A stretch of 64,000 bases of DNA from Pedobacter sp. HDW13. Lineage in GTDB: Bacteria; Bacteroidota; Bacteroidia; Sphingobacteriales; Sphingobacteriaceae. The DNA lies in NCBI RefSeq assembly GCF_011303555.1, contig NZ_CP049868.1, positions 4,898,001 to 4,962,000 of the forward strand. Direction: 5' to 3'. Every line of letters starts with the position of its first letter. The first letter of the stretch is position 1. The position numbers were made by a program, and so were the translations under genes. The notes under the pieces are model-generated. The model was not told where the DNA came from and ran no database searches. It worked only from the letters and a program-made list of their open reading frames with translations. Shown here in pieces: positions 8,533-17,815 of this stretch.

Positions 8533-9786
8533 TTATTGCTCTTTTTCGTTTGCCAGTTTTTTTACCAGCCAGGGTAAACTTAATCCCTGGCCAATTAGCG
8601 TAAACAATACCACTGCTACCGAAATAAATATAATGGCATTACGCTGAGGAAAAGCACTTCCATCGGCAAGGGTGGCAGGTAAACCAATGGCAATGGCCAG
8701 CGAAACAATTCCCCGCATGCCCGACCAGCTGATGATAAGGCTGTTTTTAAAATCCAGCAATGCAGCTTCCGTAATCCGGTGTTTTCCTTTTTGAAATGCT
8801 TTTTGAAGGTTTATTTTTTGCAGAAAAACACGGGCCATCCTCAGCAGCAAAGCAACAATGGTAATCACCAGCGAGTAACCGATGTAAGGTAAAATATAGG
8901 CTTGATTGATGCTCTTGTACACATGAGGAAATTGCAGACCAATTAAAATAAAAATCAGTCCGTTTAAAAGGAAAATAATGATATCCCAGATGTTTTTAGA
9001 TTGGTTTTTTAGCTGCTCGGGGAATACCTGGTTGCTAAACCTCGAAATCCCCAAACCTAAAATTACCACTGCAATAACCCCTGATACGTGAACTTCTTCA
9101 GCAATTAAATAAGTTACAAAAGGCATTAACAACATGAAACTTATGGTCGCCAAACGGTTATCATGAATTCTTTTGAGTATAAAAGCTAGAATTCTCGCCA
9201 TTACCATTCCGGTTATAAAACCACCAGCCATTAAAATAGCGAACGATAACGATGCTTTCCAGAATACAAAAGCAGTTCCGGTTACGGCAGCTACTGCAAA
9301 GCGGTAGGCTACCAATGCCGACGCATCATTTACCAGGCTTTCACCCTCTAAAATTGTATTTGTTTTGTGCGATAGGCCAAGGTCTTTGGTAATACTCATG
9401 GCTGCAACTGCATCTGTAGCCGATAAAATAGCGCCTAATACAAAAGAAACTGGCCAGCTCATGCCCGGAATCATGTAGTGCGCTACCACTGCAATACCAA
9501 TTGCGGTAATAAAAACCAAACCAATTGATAGCGTTGCAATGGTGTTAATGTTGGTTTTAAACTCTTTAAAGGAAATGTTAAAAGCAGCATCGTAGAGCAG
9601 CGGGGGGAGGAAGATTAAAAAAATAATTTCCGGATTAATATCAATTGGCCGTAAAGCCGGTATAAAACCAACCGCTATTCCTGCAATAATTAATAAAACC
9701 GGGTAGGGAATTTTAATATGGTCGGCAACTGATGAAAGGCCAATCATCACAACTAAAATAAATATAACGATGGTGTAATTTTCCAT
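8533..9786 (-). CDS. CPA1-family Na+/H+ antiporter
   Basis: 417-aa multi-spanning inner membrane protein with about 11-12 hydrophobic segments. The Na+/H+ exchanger domain fills the protein: FLPPLLYDAAF, then LSATDAVA and GESLVNDASALVAYR, which carry the conserved acidic ion-binding residues of the CPA1 family, and SGMRGIVSLA near the C-terminus. It probably exports Na+ in exchange for protons for pH and salt balance. It lacks the long cytoplasmic tail of many bacterial homologues. It stands alone, convergent to galK. Confidence 0.92.
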   Translation of the reverse strand: MENYTIVIFILVVMIGLSSVADHIKIPYPVLLIIAGIAVGFIPALRPIDINPEIIFLIFLPPLLYDAAFNISFKEFKTNINTIATLSIGLVFITAIGIAVVAHYMIPGMSWPVSFVLGAILSATDAVAAMSITKDLGLSHKTNTILEGESLVNDASALVAYRFAVAAVTGTAFVFWKASLSFAILMAGGFITGMVMARILAFILKRIHDNRLATISFMLLMPFVTYLIAEEVHVSGVIAVVILGLGISRFSNQVFPEQLKNQSKNIWDIIIFLLNGLIFILIGLQFPHVYKSINQAYILPYIGYSLVITIVALLLRMARVFLQKINLQKAFQKGKHRITEAALLDFKNSLIISWSGMRGIVSLAIAIGLPATLADGSAFPQRNAIIFISVAVVLFTLIGQGLSLPWLVKKLANEKEQ

Positions 9787-9888
9787 AGCAGGGCTTAACT
9801 GGCTTGCAAAATATGGCTTTGAAACTGATTTGCAAAAGTTACAGTCAAAAAACGTTGCGGAGCTTAGGAATATTTAAATGCAACGATT

Positions 9889-9904
9889 CCTTATTGCAAG
9901 GAAA
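9889..9904. other. small intergenic hairpin TTCCTT/AAGGAA
   Basis: The roughly 240-bp spacer between the antiporter start and the RRM gene end holds a short perfect stem (TTCCTT, loop ATTGC, AAGGAA). No ORF with a credible start is seen there. It could be a weak terminator for the minus-strand RRM gene, or nothing. Confidence 0.3.
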
Positions 9905-10025
9905 AAGCAGCTATTGCCAGTAAGAAATTCAGTAAGGATATAGAAATGGTGATGCCATACTGTTCAGGTACAATTACAACACGGCTTAATGGTAGGCTAA
10001 ACAGTTTAGGCTCTGAACAATAAAA

Positions 10026-10340
10026 TTATCGCTGTAAACGTGGTCTTTTGGTTTTAAAAGGTTGGCTTGCTTTTGGCTTAACAGGTTGAGTTTTGTTTTC
10101 TTCCTCCGAAATTTTAACCGTTATGATATTGCCTTTAAACGATTCTCCATTTAGGGTAGAAACAATGTTTTTGGCATCTGCAAGACTAAAGATTTCTAAA
10201 AAAGCATAGCCTTTGCACTTTCCTGTAGCTCTATCGCGAACAACTTTAATTGTTTCCACTCTGCCATGAAGGCTAACAAAAATTGCCAGATCCATCTCTT
10301 GGATGTTGTCAGGGAGGCCACCTATAAAAATCTTAACCAT
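10026..10340 (-). CDS. RRM-domain RNA-binding protein
   Basis: About 104 aa using the ATG whose complement is at 10338-10340, which places the start right before the RRM fold (MVKIFIGGLP). A longer in-frame start at 10370 adds 10 unlikely residues. RNP2 is IFIGGL and RNP1 is KGYAFLEI, both intact within one RRM (about 1-80), followed by a basic Lys/Arg/Pro tail. These small glycine-light RRM proteins are frequent in Bacteroidota and cyanobacteria and are often cold-responsive RNA chaperones. Two cold-shock-domain genes are also in this window but unlinked. Confidence 0.88.
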   Translation of the reverse strand: MVKIFIGGLPDNIQEMDLAIFVSLHGRVETIKVVRDRATGKCKGYAFLEIFSLADAKNIVSTLNGESFKGNIITVKISEEENKTQPVKPKASQPFKTKRPRLQR

Positions 10341-10556
10341 TTGTACTGTTATTTTTCGAACATAGACCAAAACGATTCTCTATCCTGAGCTGTTCTTTTA
10401 GGTCTGCAAAATAAGTAAAATGACCCGTTTCCCCAAACTAATTGCTTAAAAACTGCTCGGTTTTAACATTATTTTATAATTGATACTGATAAATATTGGT
10501 GTAGAGTATTAGAAAATGTACATTCGTTATCTAATCATAAAAACCCGTCCTGCTAT

Positions 10557-12542
10557 ATGAGTCTCAATAAGTTAAAATCCTTATCTTTTATTGCTTTATT
10601 GCTGTTTTCTTCGCCTTTAGTACAAGCAAAAATTATTTTGCCTGCGGTATTTAGCGATAATATGGTTTTACAGCAAAAAACAAATGCTGCTATTTGGGGT
10701 AAGACCGATGCCGGCAAAGCTGTGAAAATAACCGTATCATGGAATAAAATTAATTACGGTGCCATTGCCGATGCTATTGGAAACTGGAAAATCAAAGTGG
10801 CTACACCGGCTTTTGGTGGGCCGTATACCATTACCATTTCTGATGGCGAAACGCTTGTGCTCAACAATGTTTTAATTGGCGATGTTTGGATTTGCTCAGG
10901 GCAATCGAATATGGAAATGCCATTAGCCGGCTGGGGTAAAATTTTAAACTATGAAAAAGAAATTGCCGATGCCAAATATCCCAATATCCGCTTATTACAG
11001 GCCGATCATATTACCAGCAATGTCCCGTTGAGCGATGCGAAGGTGGCCAATGGGGGCTGGCAGGAGTGCAACCCAAAATATGTTGCAGGATTTTCTTCTA
11101 CGGCTTATTTCTTTGCCCGCCAGATTTACGAGAAAACTAAAATCCCAATCGGATTAATCCATACCTCATGGGGCGGTACCATTGCCGAAGCGTGGACCAG
11201 TGCCGAATCATTAAAAAAGATGCCCGATTTTGCTGCTGCTGTTGATAAAATTCAAAAATCGGTTAAAAATCCGTCGCCGCTTACTTACGAAGAAAAAGTT
11301 AAAAACTGGGTTAAAACCATTAATGAAAAAGATACTGGCTACGTAAACGGGGAAGCCAAATGGGCAGTTGCAGATGTAAATGGCTGGAAGAAAATGACCA
11401 TTCCTACTTTATGGGAAGATGCTTCACTTAAAAATTTCGACGGTATTGTATGGTTTACCAAAAAAATAAACATACCAGAAAACTGGAAAAAAAATGGCAC
11501 TAAACTTAATTTAGGCACTATTGATGATAACGATATCACTTTTGTAAATGGCGTAAAGGTTGGCGAAACCGAAGGCTACAATGTTGGACGTGTATACACT
11601 TTACCTGCCGATTTATTGAAAACAGGCGAAAACACTATTACCGTGCGCGTATTTGACAGCGGCGGTGGTGGTGGCATTTATGGCGAAACCAAAGATTTAA
11701 ACCTGAACAATTCAAGCGGTGAGCAAATTGCTTTAACCGGCGACTGGAGCTATAAAGTTGGTCTCGATTTAAAAAAAGCAGAAGCCATGCCTTTCGAAGA
11801 AAATGGCCCGAACAGGCCTACGGTGCTTTATAATGCCATGATGCATCCTTACATTCAGTTTGCCATTAAAGGTGCTATTTGGTACCAGGGAGAAAGTAAT
11901 GCCGACAGGGCTTATCAGTACCGTGAGTTGTTTTCAACCATGATTAAAGACTGGCGTCAAAAATGGGGGCAAGGCGATTTCCCTTTTTATTTTGTACAAC
12001 TGGCTAATTTTATGCAGGCAGACCAGGTTCCTGTCGAGTCTGCCTGGGCCGAACTGCGCGAAGCCCAGCTAAAAACACTTGCGCTGCCCAATACAGGCAT
12101 GGCTACCATTATCGATATAGGCGAAGCCAAAGATATTCACCCTAAAAACAAACAAGAGGTAGGTAGGAGGCTGGGATTGATTGCTTTAGCAAAAACCTAT
12201 GGTCAGAAAATTAACTTTTCAGGACCGGTTTATCAATCGCAAAAAGCGGAAGGAAAACAAATTACATTAACTTTTAGTAATATCGGGAACGGACTTAAAG
12301 CCGGCGATGGAGCTGAACTTAAAGGTTTTGCTATTGCTGGTGCAGATAAGAAATTTTATTGGGCAAAGGCTGTAATAAAAGGAAACCAGGTGGTGGTAAG
12401 CAGCAGCGAAGTGACCAATCCGGTAGCTGTTCGTTATGCCTGGGGAAATAACCCTGTTTGCAATCTGGTTAGCAACGATGGTTTACCCGCTTCACCATTC
12501 AGAACCGATACCTGGCAGGGAATAACTTTTGGAAAGAAGTAA
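10557..12542 (+). CDS. sialate O-acetylesterase (SASA/SGNH family), secreted
   Basis: 661 aa with a Sec signal peptide ending near VQAKI. SGNH-type esterase domain: the GQSN block carries the catalytic Ser117 (CSGQSNMEM), WYQGESNA is the second family block, and DIHPKNK supplies the Asp/His pair. An inserted jelly-roll (about 270-400, WFTKKINIPENW onward) is normal for this family. It removes acetyl esters from sugars; the family is named for sialic acid, but many homologues act on plant polysaccharides. With a GH127 gene 0.9 kb downstream, hemicellulose or pectin side chains are plausible substrates. Confidence 0.88.
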   Translation: MSLNKLKSLSFIALLLFSSPLVQAKIILPAVFSDNMVLQQKTNAAIWGKTDAGKAVKITVSWNKINYGAIADAIGNWKIKVATPAFGGPYTITISDGETLVLNNVLIGDVWICSGQSNMEMPLAGWGKILNYEKEIADAKYPNIRLLQADHITSNVPLSDAKVANGGWQECNPKYVAGFSSTAYFFARQIYEKTKIPIGLIHTSWGGTIAEAWTSAESLKKMPDFAAAVDKIQKSVKNPSPLTYEEKVKNWVKTINEKDTGYVNGEAKWAVADVNGWKKMTIPTLWEDASLKNFDGIVWFTKKINIPENWKKNGTKLNLGTIDDNDITFVNGVKVGETEGYNVGRVYTLPADLLKTGENTITVRVFDSGGGGGIYGETKDLNLNNSSGEQIALTGDWSYKVGLDLKKAEAMPFEENGPNRPTVLYNAMMHPYIQFAIKGAIWYQGESNADRAYQYRELFSTMIKDWRQKWGQGDFPFYFVQLANFMQADQVPVESAWAELREAQLKTLALPNTGMATIIDIGEAKDIHPKNKQEVGRRLGLIALAKTYGQKINFSGPVYQSQKAEGKQITLTFSNIGNGLKAGDGAELKGFAIAGADKKFYWAKAVIKGNQVVVSSSEVTNPVAVRYAWGNNPVCNLVSNDGLPASPFRTDTWQGITFGKK

Positions 12543-12611
12543 CTTTTCGGTTTGCTGTAAATTTGTGCAATTTGTGTGTTTAAAAACGTGCAATTGAGGC
12601 AATTATTAAAG

Positions 12612-12631
12612 AGCCACATTTTTTTGTGGCT
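12612..12631 (+). terminator. hairpin after the esterase gene
   Basis: AGCCACA (12612-12618) and TGTGGCT (12625-12631) around a T-rich loop. The following T-run is weak, so terminator strength is doubtful. Confidence 0.45.
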
Positions 12632-12663
12632 TACTTTATATTTTTACAGCATAACCGGAAATT

Positions 12664-13056
12664 ATGCCAAATACTTTATCCGATCAGGAAACCATTCTCC
12701 TGATTGCTGATCTCGAAGAAAAATTACTTGATGGAGTTAAAAAAACGGATCTTGGAATATTAGATTTGTTATTTGCCGATGGAATGATTTTTCACGATCA
12801 CTATGGCAATGTATTAGATAAAGAAATGGATATGGATTCCTATCGCAATGGCCTGGTTTCAATCCATAAAATCAACGTATCCAAGCGCGAGATACGTGTT
12901 TTCGACTCTATTGTTGTGGTTTCGGCCAGTCTTTTTATAAAAGGTAAATATGCCAATATACTGCTTAACGGTAAATATCAATGGCTAAGGGTATGGGCAA
13001 AGGTACAGGAAGACTGGAAAGTGATTTCGGCCAGCTGTACCAGCATTTCCATTTAA
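12664..13056 (+). CDS. SnoaL/DUF4440-like small protein
   Basis: 130-aa cytosolic protein with no signal peptide. The cone-shaped NTF2/DUF4440 fold is suggested by an N-terminal helix (EEKLLDGVKKTDLGILDLLFADGMIFHDHYG region), VSASLFIKGKY in the middle and the closing YQWLRVWAKVQEDWKVISASC. This family contains enzymes and binding proteins with diverse ligands, so no reaction can be assigned. It is 121 bp downstream of the esterase and probably has its own promoter. Confidence 0.75.
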   Translation: MPNTLSDQETILLIADLEEKLLDGVKKTDLGILDLLFADGMIFHDHYGNVLDKEMDMDSYRNGLVSIHKINVSKREIRVFDSIVVVSASLFIKGKYANILLNGKYQWLRVWAKVQEDWKVISASCTSISI

Positions 13057-13415
13057 TTAATGAGCTTAAAAAAAGAACGGGGAATAACCATTAAGGCTAT
13101 CCCCCGATTCTAAATTAACGCTCTCTGGTACTAATATAGAACTAATCTCAACTTTCTCCAAAAACCTCGCACACTCCGGGCAACCAGGCAAAGCCTGATG
13201 CATCTGGACCTGGTTAATATCCGTGTTTAAGTGTAAACCCTACACCTGCAAGTTGTAAATGTTTTTTTCCATTCTGAATGAGTTTTATTGAAGAGGCTAT
13301 CTGCAAAAGGAAAAGCTTTCGATCGGAATTATTTTTAAACAGCTTACTAAATCGTTTTAATATTCTGTCAAAATAATTATTTTTATAAAAAAATAGCTAA
13401 CCAATTAACCGCTTT
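13057..13415. other. 359-bp intergenic region with several RNA-like hairpins
   Basis: No ORF is credible here. A GC hairpin at 13078-13106 (CGGGGAATA against TATCCCCCG, one bulge) may end the DUF4440 transcript. A structured stretch at 13172-13245 is listed separately. The last 150 bases before the GH127 start are AT-rich and presumably hold its promoter. Confidence 0.5.
13172..13245 (+). ncRNA. candidate structured leader RNA, faintly TPP-riboswitch-like
   Basis: CACT (13172) can pair with AGTG (13230-13233). Inside are AACCAGG/CCTGGTT and the competing AGGC-AAA-GCCT stem, CTGATG, GGACCTG and GTTAATATCCGTG, an order recalling the thi-box (CTGAGA, GAACCTGATC, GGTAATGCCAGCG). A perfect hairpin GTGTA-AACCC-TACAC follows at 13231-13245. 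Key invariant TPP bases are absent and the downstream gene is GH127, not a thiamine gene, so this is at best a degenerate or unrelated structure. Confidence 0.3.
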
Positions 13416-15929
13416 ATGAAAAGAATAGTAAAACCACTTTTTTTCCTAGTTTCCTGTCTATCAATCCATACTTCGCAAGCACAAAGTTTAAACGAGTTTA
13501 ATAAAGCACCTCTTAAGCAAGATGTTTATGTACAATTGCCAATAGGCAGTATTAAGGCTAAAGGGTGGTTGTTAAAGCAACTTGAGGAGCAGCGCGATGG
13601 TGCTACCGGAATGGCAGAAGAACTATATGCGGCAAAAGACGATTTGGGTAAGAATACCGATTGGTTGGGAGGCGATGGCAACAGCTGGGAGCGTGTACCA
13701 TACTATGTTAAAGGTTTGGTGGCCTTAGCTTATACCCTTGATGATGCCGGCTTGAAAGCAAAAGCACAGAAATATATCGATTGGACATTAAATAGCCAGC
13801 AAGCCAATGGTTTGTTTGGGCCGGTTAAAATGAAAGACTGGTGGCCGCGTATGCCCATGATGTATGCTTTACAAAACTATTACGAAGCTACAACTGATAG
13901 CAGGGTAGTCCCTTTTTTAACTAAATACTTCAAATATCAGCTGGCCAATCTCGATGCCGAACCATTAAAAGAATGGGCAAAATCAAGAGCAGGAGATAAT
14001 ATGGAAATCGCCATCTGGCTTTATAACAAAACTGGCGATCAGGATTTACTAAAACTGGTAGAAAAACTGAAGCAACAGGCTTACCCATGGATTGACATTT
14101 ACACCAACAATGGATTTTACTTTTATGGCGATGATTTCCAACCCAAACACATGGTTAATGTGGCCCAGGCGCTAAAGTTTCCGGTGGTTTATGCACAGTT
14201 TCACGATAGTCCGGCTAATACTGCTGCCTTTTCTAAAGGGATTGCGCATATCATGCACGATCATGGCCAACCAGAAGGTCTGGGCTCAGGAACAGAATTT
14301 CTGGCTGGTACAAGCAGCATCGAAGGAGTAGAAACTTGCACGGTAGTAGAGTGGATGCAAAGCCTGGAAACGGCTGCCAAAATTATCCACGAGGCTAACA
14401 TTGGCGATCAGCTCGAAAAAGTGGCTTTTAATGCATTACCTGCACAGTTTAGCCGCGATTTTAAAAACCACTCTTATTATACTTTGCCCAACCAGGTTCA
14501 GAGTGTACATGGCGAACACGGTTTTAACCAGGATTATGGTTCGGGGATTATTTCAAGTCCATATTCGGGCTACGGCTGTTGTCGCTACAATATGCACATG
14601 GGCTGGCCTTATTATGTGAAAAACAGTGCTGTAGCAACTCCCGATAAAGGTATCGCCATTATAACCTACGGACCAATGGAAATAGAGACTTTCGTTAACG
14701 GGAACCAAAAAATAAAAATTACCGAAACTACTAATTATCCTTTCGAAGAACAGATTAATTTAAATGTGTCACTTTCATCCGCTGAAACTTTTCCACTGGT
14801 ATTGCGGGTACCCACCTGGGCTTTAAAACCTGTAATTAAGTTAAACGGAAAGGTTTTAACTGGCGTAAAAGCAGGCGAGATGTTTAAAATCCAGCGCCAA
14901 TGGCAAAATAACGATCAGCTTGAACTTAATTTCCCGATGGAAGTGGGCAGCGAGCAACAGGTAAATAACGCTGTAAGCATCACGCGTGGGCCAATCGTTT
15001 ATGCCCTCGAAATTAAATCAGCGAATAAAGTAACCAAAACACATGCTGTTGCAGGTTTCACCGATTATGAAATCTGTCCCGAATCGCCCTGGAATTACGG
15101 ATTATCACTAAACAATGGTAAACTGGCTAGCAACTTCAGGATTGTAAAATCAGCCATGACCGAAAATCCATTTATTGCATCTACTTCGCCGGTTAAATTA
15201 AAAGTGCAGGCCAAAAAGATTCCTTCCTGGGGCTTATCTTATCATAAAATGGCGGCCTTCGATGTACCTTTTAGTCCGGTACTTTCAACAGAGCCTGATG
15301 AAGAAGTAACTTTAGTGCCTTACGGATCGGAAAATATCCGTTTAAGTTGTTTCCCAGTAATCGGAACACCAAAAAAAACGACCAAAAGCCTGACCGAAAA
15401 TTTTGATCAGGGTATGCCTGGTAACTGGGTGTTTTATGGTGGAGGCTGGTTTTGGAAAGATGGCCAGGTTAATGCCGCTTCAAATGCTGGCTCAGGTGGT
15501 TTTGGTATAAACGGATCTAAATATGTAGCCAATGGTACCGATTTTAAAGATTTTACCTATCAGGCCGATGTTAAGATCAATACTCTCGGCGATGCTGGTT
15601 TAATGTTCAGGGTTTCCGACCCGGCAATTGGTCCCGATGCTTACCAGGGTTATTACGTAGGTTTAGATCAGCCCAATGGCAACGTGATTTTTGGTAAAGC
15701 CAATGGCCAAAAGTGGGAACTGCTAAAAACCGAAAAATATCCGGTAGAAATGAATAAAATGTATACCTTAAAAGTAATTGCTAAAGCCGATAAATTTGAT
15801 ATTTTTGTTAACGGTGCTGCTAAACCGGTTCTTTCTGTAACCGATAGCCAGTACCAGTCGGGTAGTATTGGGTTGAGGACTTATAAAGCGTTGGCCAGTT
15901 TCGATTCGGTAAAGATTAACGCTTTTTAA
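13416..15929 (+). CDS. GH127-type beta-L-arabinofuranosidase with C-terminal jelly-roll domain, secreted
   Basis: 837 aa with a signal peptide cut near SQAQS. The (alpha/alpha)6 barrel covers about 30-430, followed by beta domains to about 640. The Zn/cysteine site of GH127 is visible: ETC (Glu306, Cys308) and GYGCCRYN (Cys388, Cys389) match the Glu, Cys and paired Cys of the characterised HypBA1 enzyme. A further domain (about 650-837, LTENFDQGMPGNW to SFDSVKI) resembles DUF1080/laminin-G jelly rolls and may bind carbohydrate. It probably releases L-arabinofuranose from plant glycans. It has no SusCD partner here. Confidence 0.85.
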   Translation: MKRIVKPLFFLVSCLSIHTSQAQSLNEFNKAPLKQDVYVQLPIGSIKAKGWLLKQLEEQRDGATGMAEELYAAKDDLGKNTDWLGGDGNSWERVPYYVKGLVALAYTLDDAGLKAKAQKYIDWTLNSQQANGLFGPVKMKDWWPRMPMMYALQNYYEATTDSRVVPFLTKYFKYQLANLDAEPLKEWAKSRAGDNMEIAIWLYNKTGDQDLLKLVEKLKQQAYPWIDIYTNNGFYFYGDDFQPKHMVNVAQALKFPVVYAQFHDSPANTAAFSKGIAHIMHDHGQPEGLGSGTEFLAGTSSIEGVETCTVVEWMQSLETAAKIIHEANIGDQLEKVAFNALPAQFSRDFKNHSYYTLPNQVQSVHGEHGFNQDYGSGIISSPYSGYGCCRYNMHMGWPYYVKNSAVATPDKGIAIITYGPMEIETFVNGNQKIKITETTNYPFEEQINLNVSLSSAETFPLVLRVPTWALKPVIKLNGKVLTGVKAGEMFKIQRQWQNNDQLELNFPMEVGSEQQVNNAVSITRGPIVYALEIKSANKVTKTHAVAGFTDYEICPESPWNYGLSLNNGKLASNFRIVKSAMTENPFIASTSPVKLKVQAKKIPSWGLSYHKMAAFDVPFSPVLSTEPDEEVTLVPYGSENIRLSCFPVIGTPKKTTKSLTENFDQGMPGNWVFYGGGWFWKDGQVNAASNAGSGGFGINGSKYVANGTDFKDFTYQADVKINTLGDAGLMFRVSDPAIGPDAYQGYYVGLDQPNGNVIFGKANGQKWELLKTEKYPVEMNKMYTLKVIAKADKFDIFVNGAAKPVLSVTDSQYQSGSIGLRTYKALASFDSVKINAF

Positions 15930-15949
15930 CATCCTTTAAATCCCATATA

Positions 15950-15957
15950 TAACTTTG
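15950..15957 (+). promoter_or_regulatory. TAnnTTTG -7 box for the OmpA lipoprotein gene
   Basis: TAACTTTG followed by CGGC, 45 bp before the start codon; this matches the Bacteroidota housekeeping -7 consensus. No clear -33 TTG at the usual spacing. Confidence 0.45.
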
Positions 15958-16001
15958 CGGCAAGAAATTTGTTAATGTAATTGCTATAAAACAATATAAT
16001 T

Positions 16002-16865
16002 ATGAAATTATACAAATCAATCCCAATAATGCTTTTTACTGTGGCACTTGCCGCAGGTTGTGTAAGTAATAAGAAATATGCAGAACTTCAGGATACTTAC
16101 GCTAAGTTGAGAGAAAGAAACCAGGAGTTGAGTAATAAATACCAGGATAGCCAGCGCGAATTGAGCGGAAGCACCAGTAGGGTAAAAAGTTTAGAAGAAC
16201 AGATCGCTTCAGAAAGGTCGAATGTTAAGGCTTTACAAGATGCCTTAAATAAATGTTTAAATTCGAGTAACCAGGGTAATGTAAATATCTCCAAACTGGT
16301 TGATGAGATTAACAGTTCGAATAAATACATTAAGCAGCTGGTGAATGCCAAAAATAAAAGCGATTCGCTTAATATGGTGTTAACTAACAATTTAACCCGT
16401 TCATTAAGCCGCGAAGAATTAGGGGATGTAGATGTTCAGGTGCTTAAAGGTGTGGTATATATATCGCTGGCTGATAATATGCTTTATAAATCAGGTAGTT
16501 ATGAGGTTTCTGATAAAGCAGGCGAAACATTAAGTAAAATCGCTAAAATTATTAAAGATTACGATACCTACGATGTGCTGATTGAAGGTAATACCGATAA
16601 CGTGCCTATTGCACAAACCAATATTCGCAACAACTGGGATTTAAGTGCCCTGCGTGCTTCATCTGTTGTACAGGTACTGCAAACCAAATACGCTGTCGAT
16701 CCGAAAAGATTAACAGCAGGAGGACGCGGTGAGTTTAATCCGATTGCAGATAACAGTACGGCAGGAGGTAAAGCGAAGAACAGGCGTACCCAGATCATTA
16801 TTACACCTAAATTAGATCAGTTTATGGATTTAATTGGTAAAGCTCCGGAGCAATCTCAGAAATAA
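16002..16865 (+). CDS. OmpA-family lipoprotein with coiled coil
   Basis: 287-aa lipoprotein with lipobox LAAGC, Cys20. Residues about 25-90 form a coiled coil rich in Glu, Gln, Lys and Ser (KLRERNQELSNKYQDSQREL). The OmpA/MotB domain spans about 145-270, with IEGNTDNVPI, WDLSALRASSVVQVL and the NRRTQI end. It should be anchored in the outer membrane and bind peptidoglycan through the C-terminal domain. Its own promoter box lies upstream and a strong terminator follows. Confidence 0.92.
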   Translation: MKLYKSIPIMLFTVALAAGCVSNKKYAELQDTYAKLRERNQELSNKYQDSQRELSGSTSRVKSLEEQIASERSNVKALQDALNKCLNSSNQGNVNISKLVDEINSSNKYIKQLVNAKNKSDSLNMVLTNNLTRSLSREELGDVDVQVLKGVVYISLADNMLYKSGSYEVSDKAGETLSKIAKIIKDYDTYDVLIEGNTDNVPIAQTNIRNNWDLSALRASSVVQVLQTKYAVDPKRLTAGGRGEFNPIADNSTAGGKAKNRRTQIIITPKLDQFMDLIGKAPEQSQK

Positions 16866-16886
16866 ATTCAGTTTTATAAAATCGAT

Positions 16887-16919
16887 AAAGAGGCAGTCCA
16901 TTTTTGGGCTGCCTCTTTT
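16887..16919 (+). terminator. strong intrinsic terminator after the OmpA gene
   Basis: AAAGAGGCAG (16887-16896) pairs with CTGCCTCTTT (16909-16918) and ends in a T-run. Confidence 0.85.
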
Positions 16920-16981
16920 GTGTTACAAATTCACCGTAAACCTAATATTTTATTAATTTTGCGGCTCCTTATCAAAAGATC

Positions 16982-17563
16982 ATGAGAAAACGAATTAGGA
17001 GGCATTATCGTACCGCAAAATATATAGTTTATAAAGAAACCTTAATTGATTTTAAAGAGCACCTCTGGACATTTATAGGCGCTTTTCTGGGGATTGCCAT
17101 CATGGGGTTGCTCAATTCTAAATACTATACCGCTTACGATAATCTGTTTATAATTGGTTCTTTCGGCGCATCATCAGTGCTTATTTATGGTATTATTAAT
17201 AGTCCGCTGGCACAACCACGTAATTTAATTGGCGGGCATGTAGTCTGTGCACTCGTAGGAGTAACCATTCACAAATTGATTCCCGGCGAACTCTGGCTGT
17301 CATCGGCACTTTCAGTGGCGCTATCTATTGTATTAATGCAGATTACCAAAACCCTGCATCCTCCGGGAGGGGCAACAGCATTGATTGCCAACATTGGCTC
17401 GCCAAAAATCCAGTCGTTAGGCTACCTGTATGTGCTTAGTCCGGTATTAACCGGCGCCTTAATTTTATTACTGGTGGCCATTTTCGTTAACAACAGAACT
17501 TCGCACAGAAGTTATCCTAATAATAAAAAATGGTATAGAGTGTGGCACAGGTATCGCCGTTAG
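16982..17563 (+). CDS. HPP family membrane protein
   Basis: 193 aa with four hydrophobic segments and the name-giving motif in LHPPGGATALIANIG (about 121-135). HPP proteins are integral membrane proteins; some plastid and cyanobacterial members transport nitrite, but most bacterial ones have no assigned role. The N-terminus is basic (RKRIRRHYRTAKY) and the short tail is also basic. A TAATTTTG -7-like box lies at 16954-16961. No functional link to its neighbours. Confidence 0.88.
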   Translation: MRKRIRRHYRTAKYIVYKETLIDFKEHLWTFIGAFLGIAIMGLLNSKYYTAYDNLFIIGSFGASSVLIYGIINSPLAQPRNLIGGHVVCALVGVTIHKLIPGELWLSSALSVALSIVLMQITKTLHPPGGATALIANIGSPKIQSLGYLYVLSPVLTGALILLLVAIFVNNRTSHRSYPNNKKWYRVWHRYRR

Positions 17564-17608
17564 GTCAATCTGTACGCCTAATTTTAGAAAAGTACACTGT
17601 TCAGTAAC

Positions 17609-17815
17609 CTAAGAATTAGGCACTGAAAGGTTTTTCTTTTGCTGGCTTAAGTAAGCCGTTATTTGCTGTAAAGTAATACATCTGGTTGCTCTTACAGCAG
17701 ATTTGAGTGCCTCCGAGGAAACACCCAGGCGGTTGGCCCAGTAATTTCGATCTGTTTCTTCCGACAATAAGATAATTTCGTCTTGAATACCAGTGGTTGG
17801 GTTGAGATTTTCCAT
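17609..17815 (-). CDS. DUF3606 small protein
   Basis: 68 aa, soluble. The pattern W-x3-LGVS-x2-AL-x-SAV-RATR-x6-ITAYL is that of DUF3606, a short helical domain of unknown function common in Bacteroidota and Proteobacteria. It is convergent to the HPP gene with 45 bp between them. The helix-turn-helix-like spacing (LGVSSEALKSAV) might suggest nucleic acid binding, but that is speculation. Confidence 0.8.
   Translation of the reverse strand: MENLNPTTGIQDEIILLSEETDRNYWANRLGVSSEALKSAVRATRCITLQQITAYLSQQKKNLSVPNS

Noticed and set aside
13172..13245. Confident call of a TPP riboswitch
   Set aside because: CTGAGA and GAACCTGATC are not present and no thiamine gene follows; kept only as a low-confidence RNA candidate.
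16097..16390. Minus-strand 97-aa ORF with hydrophobic character inside the OmpA coiled coil
   Set aside because: Antisense of a Glu/Lys/Gln-rich coiled coil yields Leu/Phe/Ser strings by codon complementarity.
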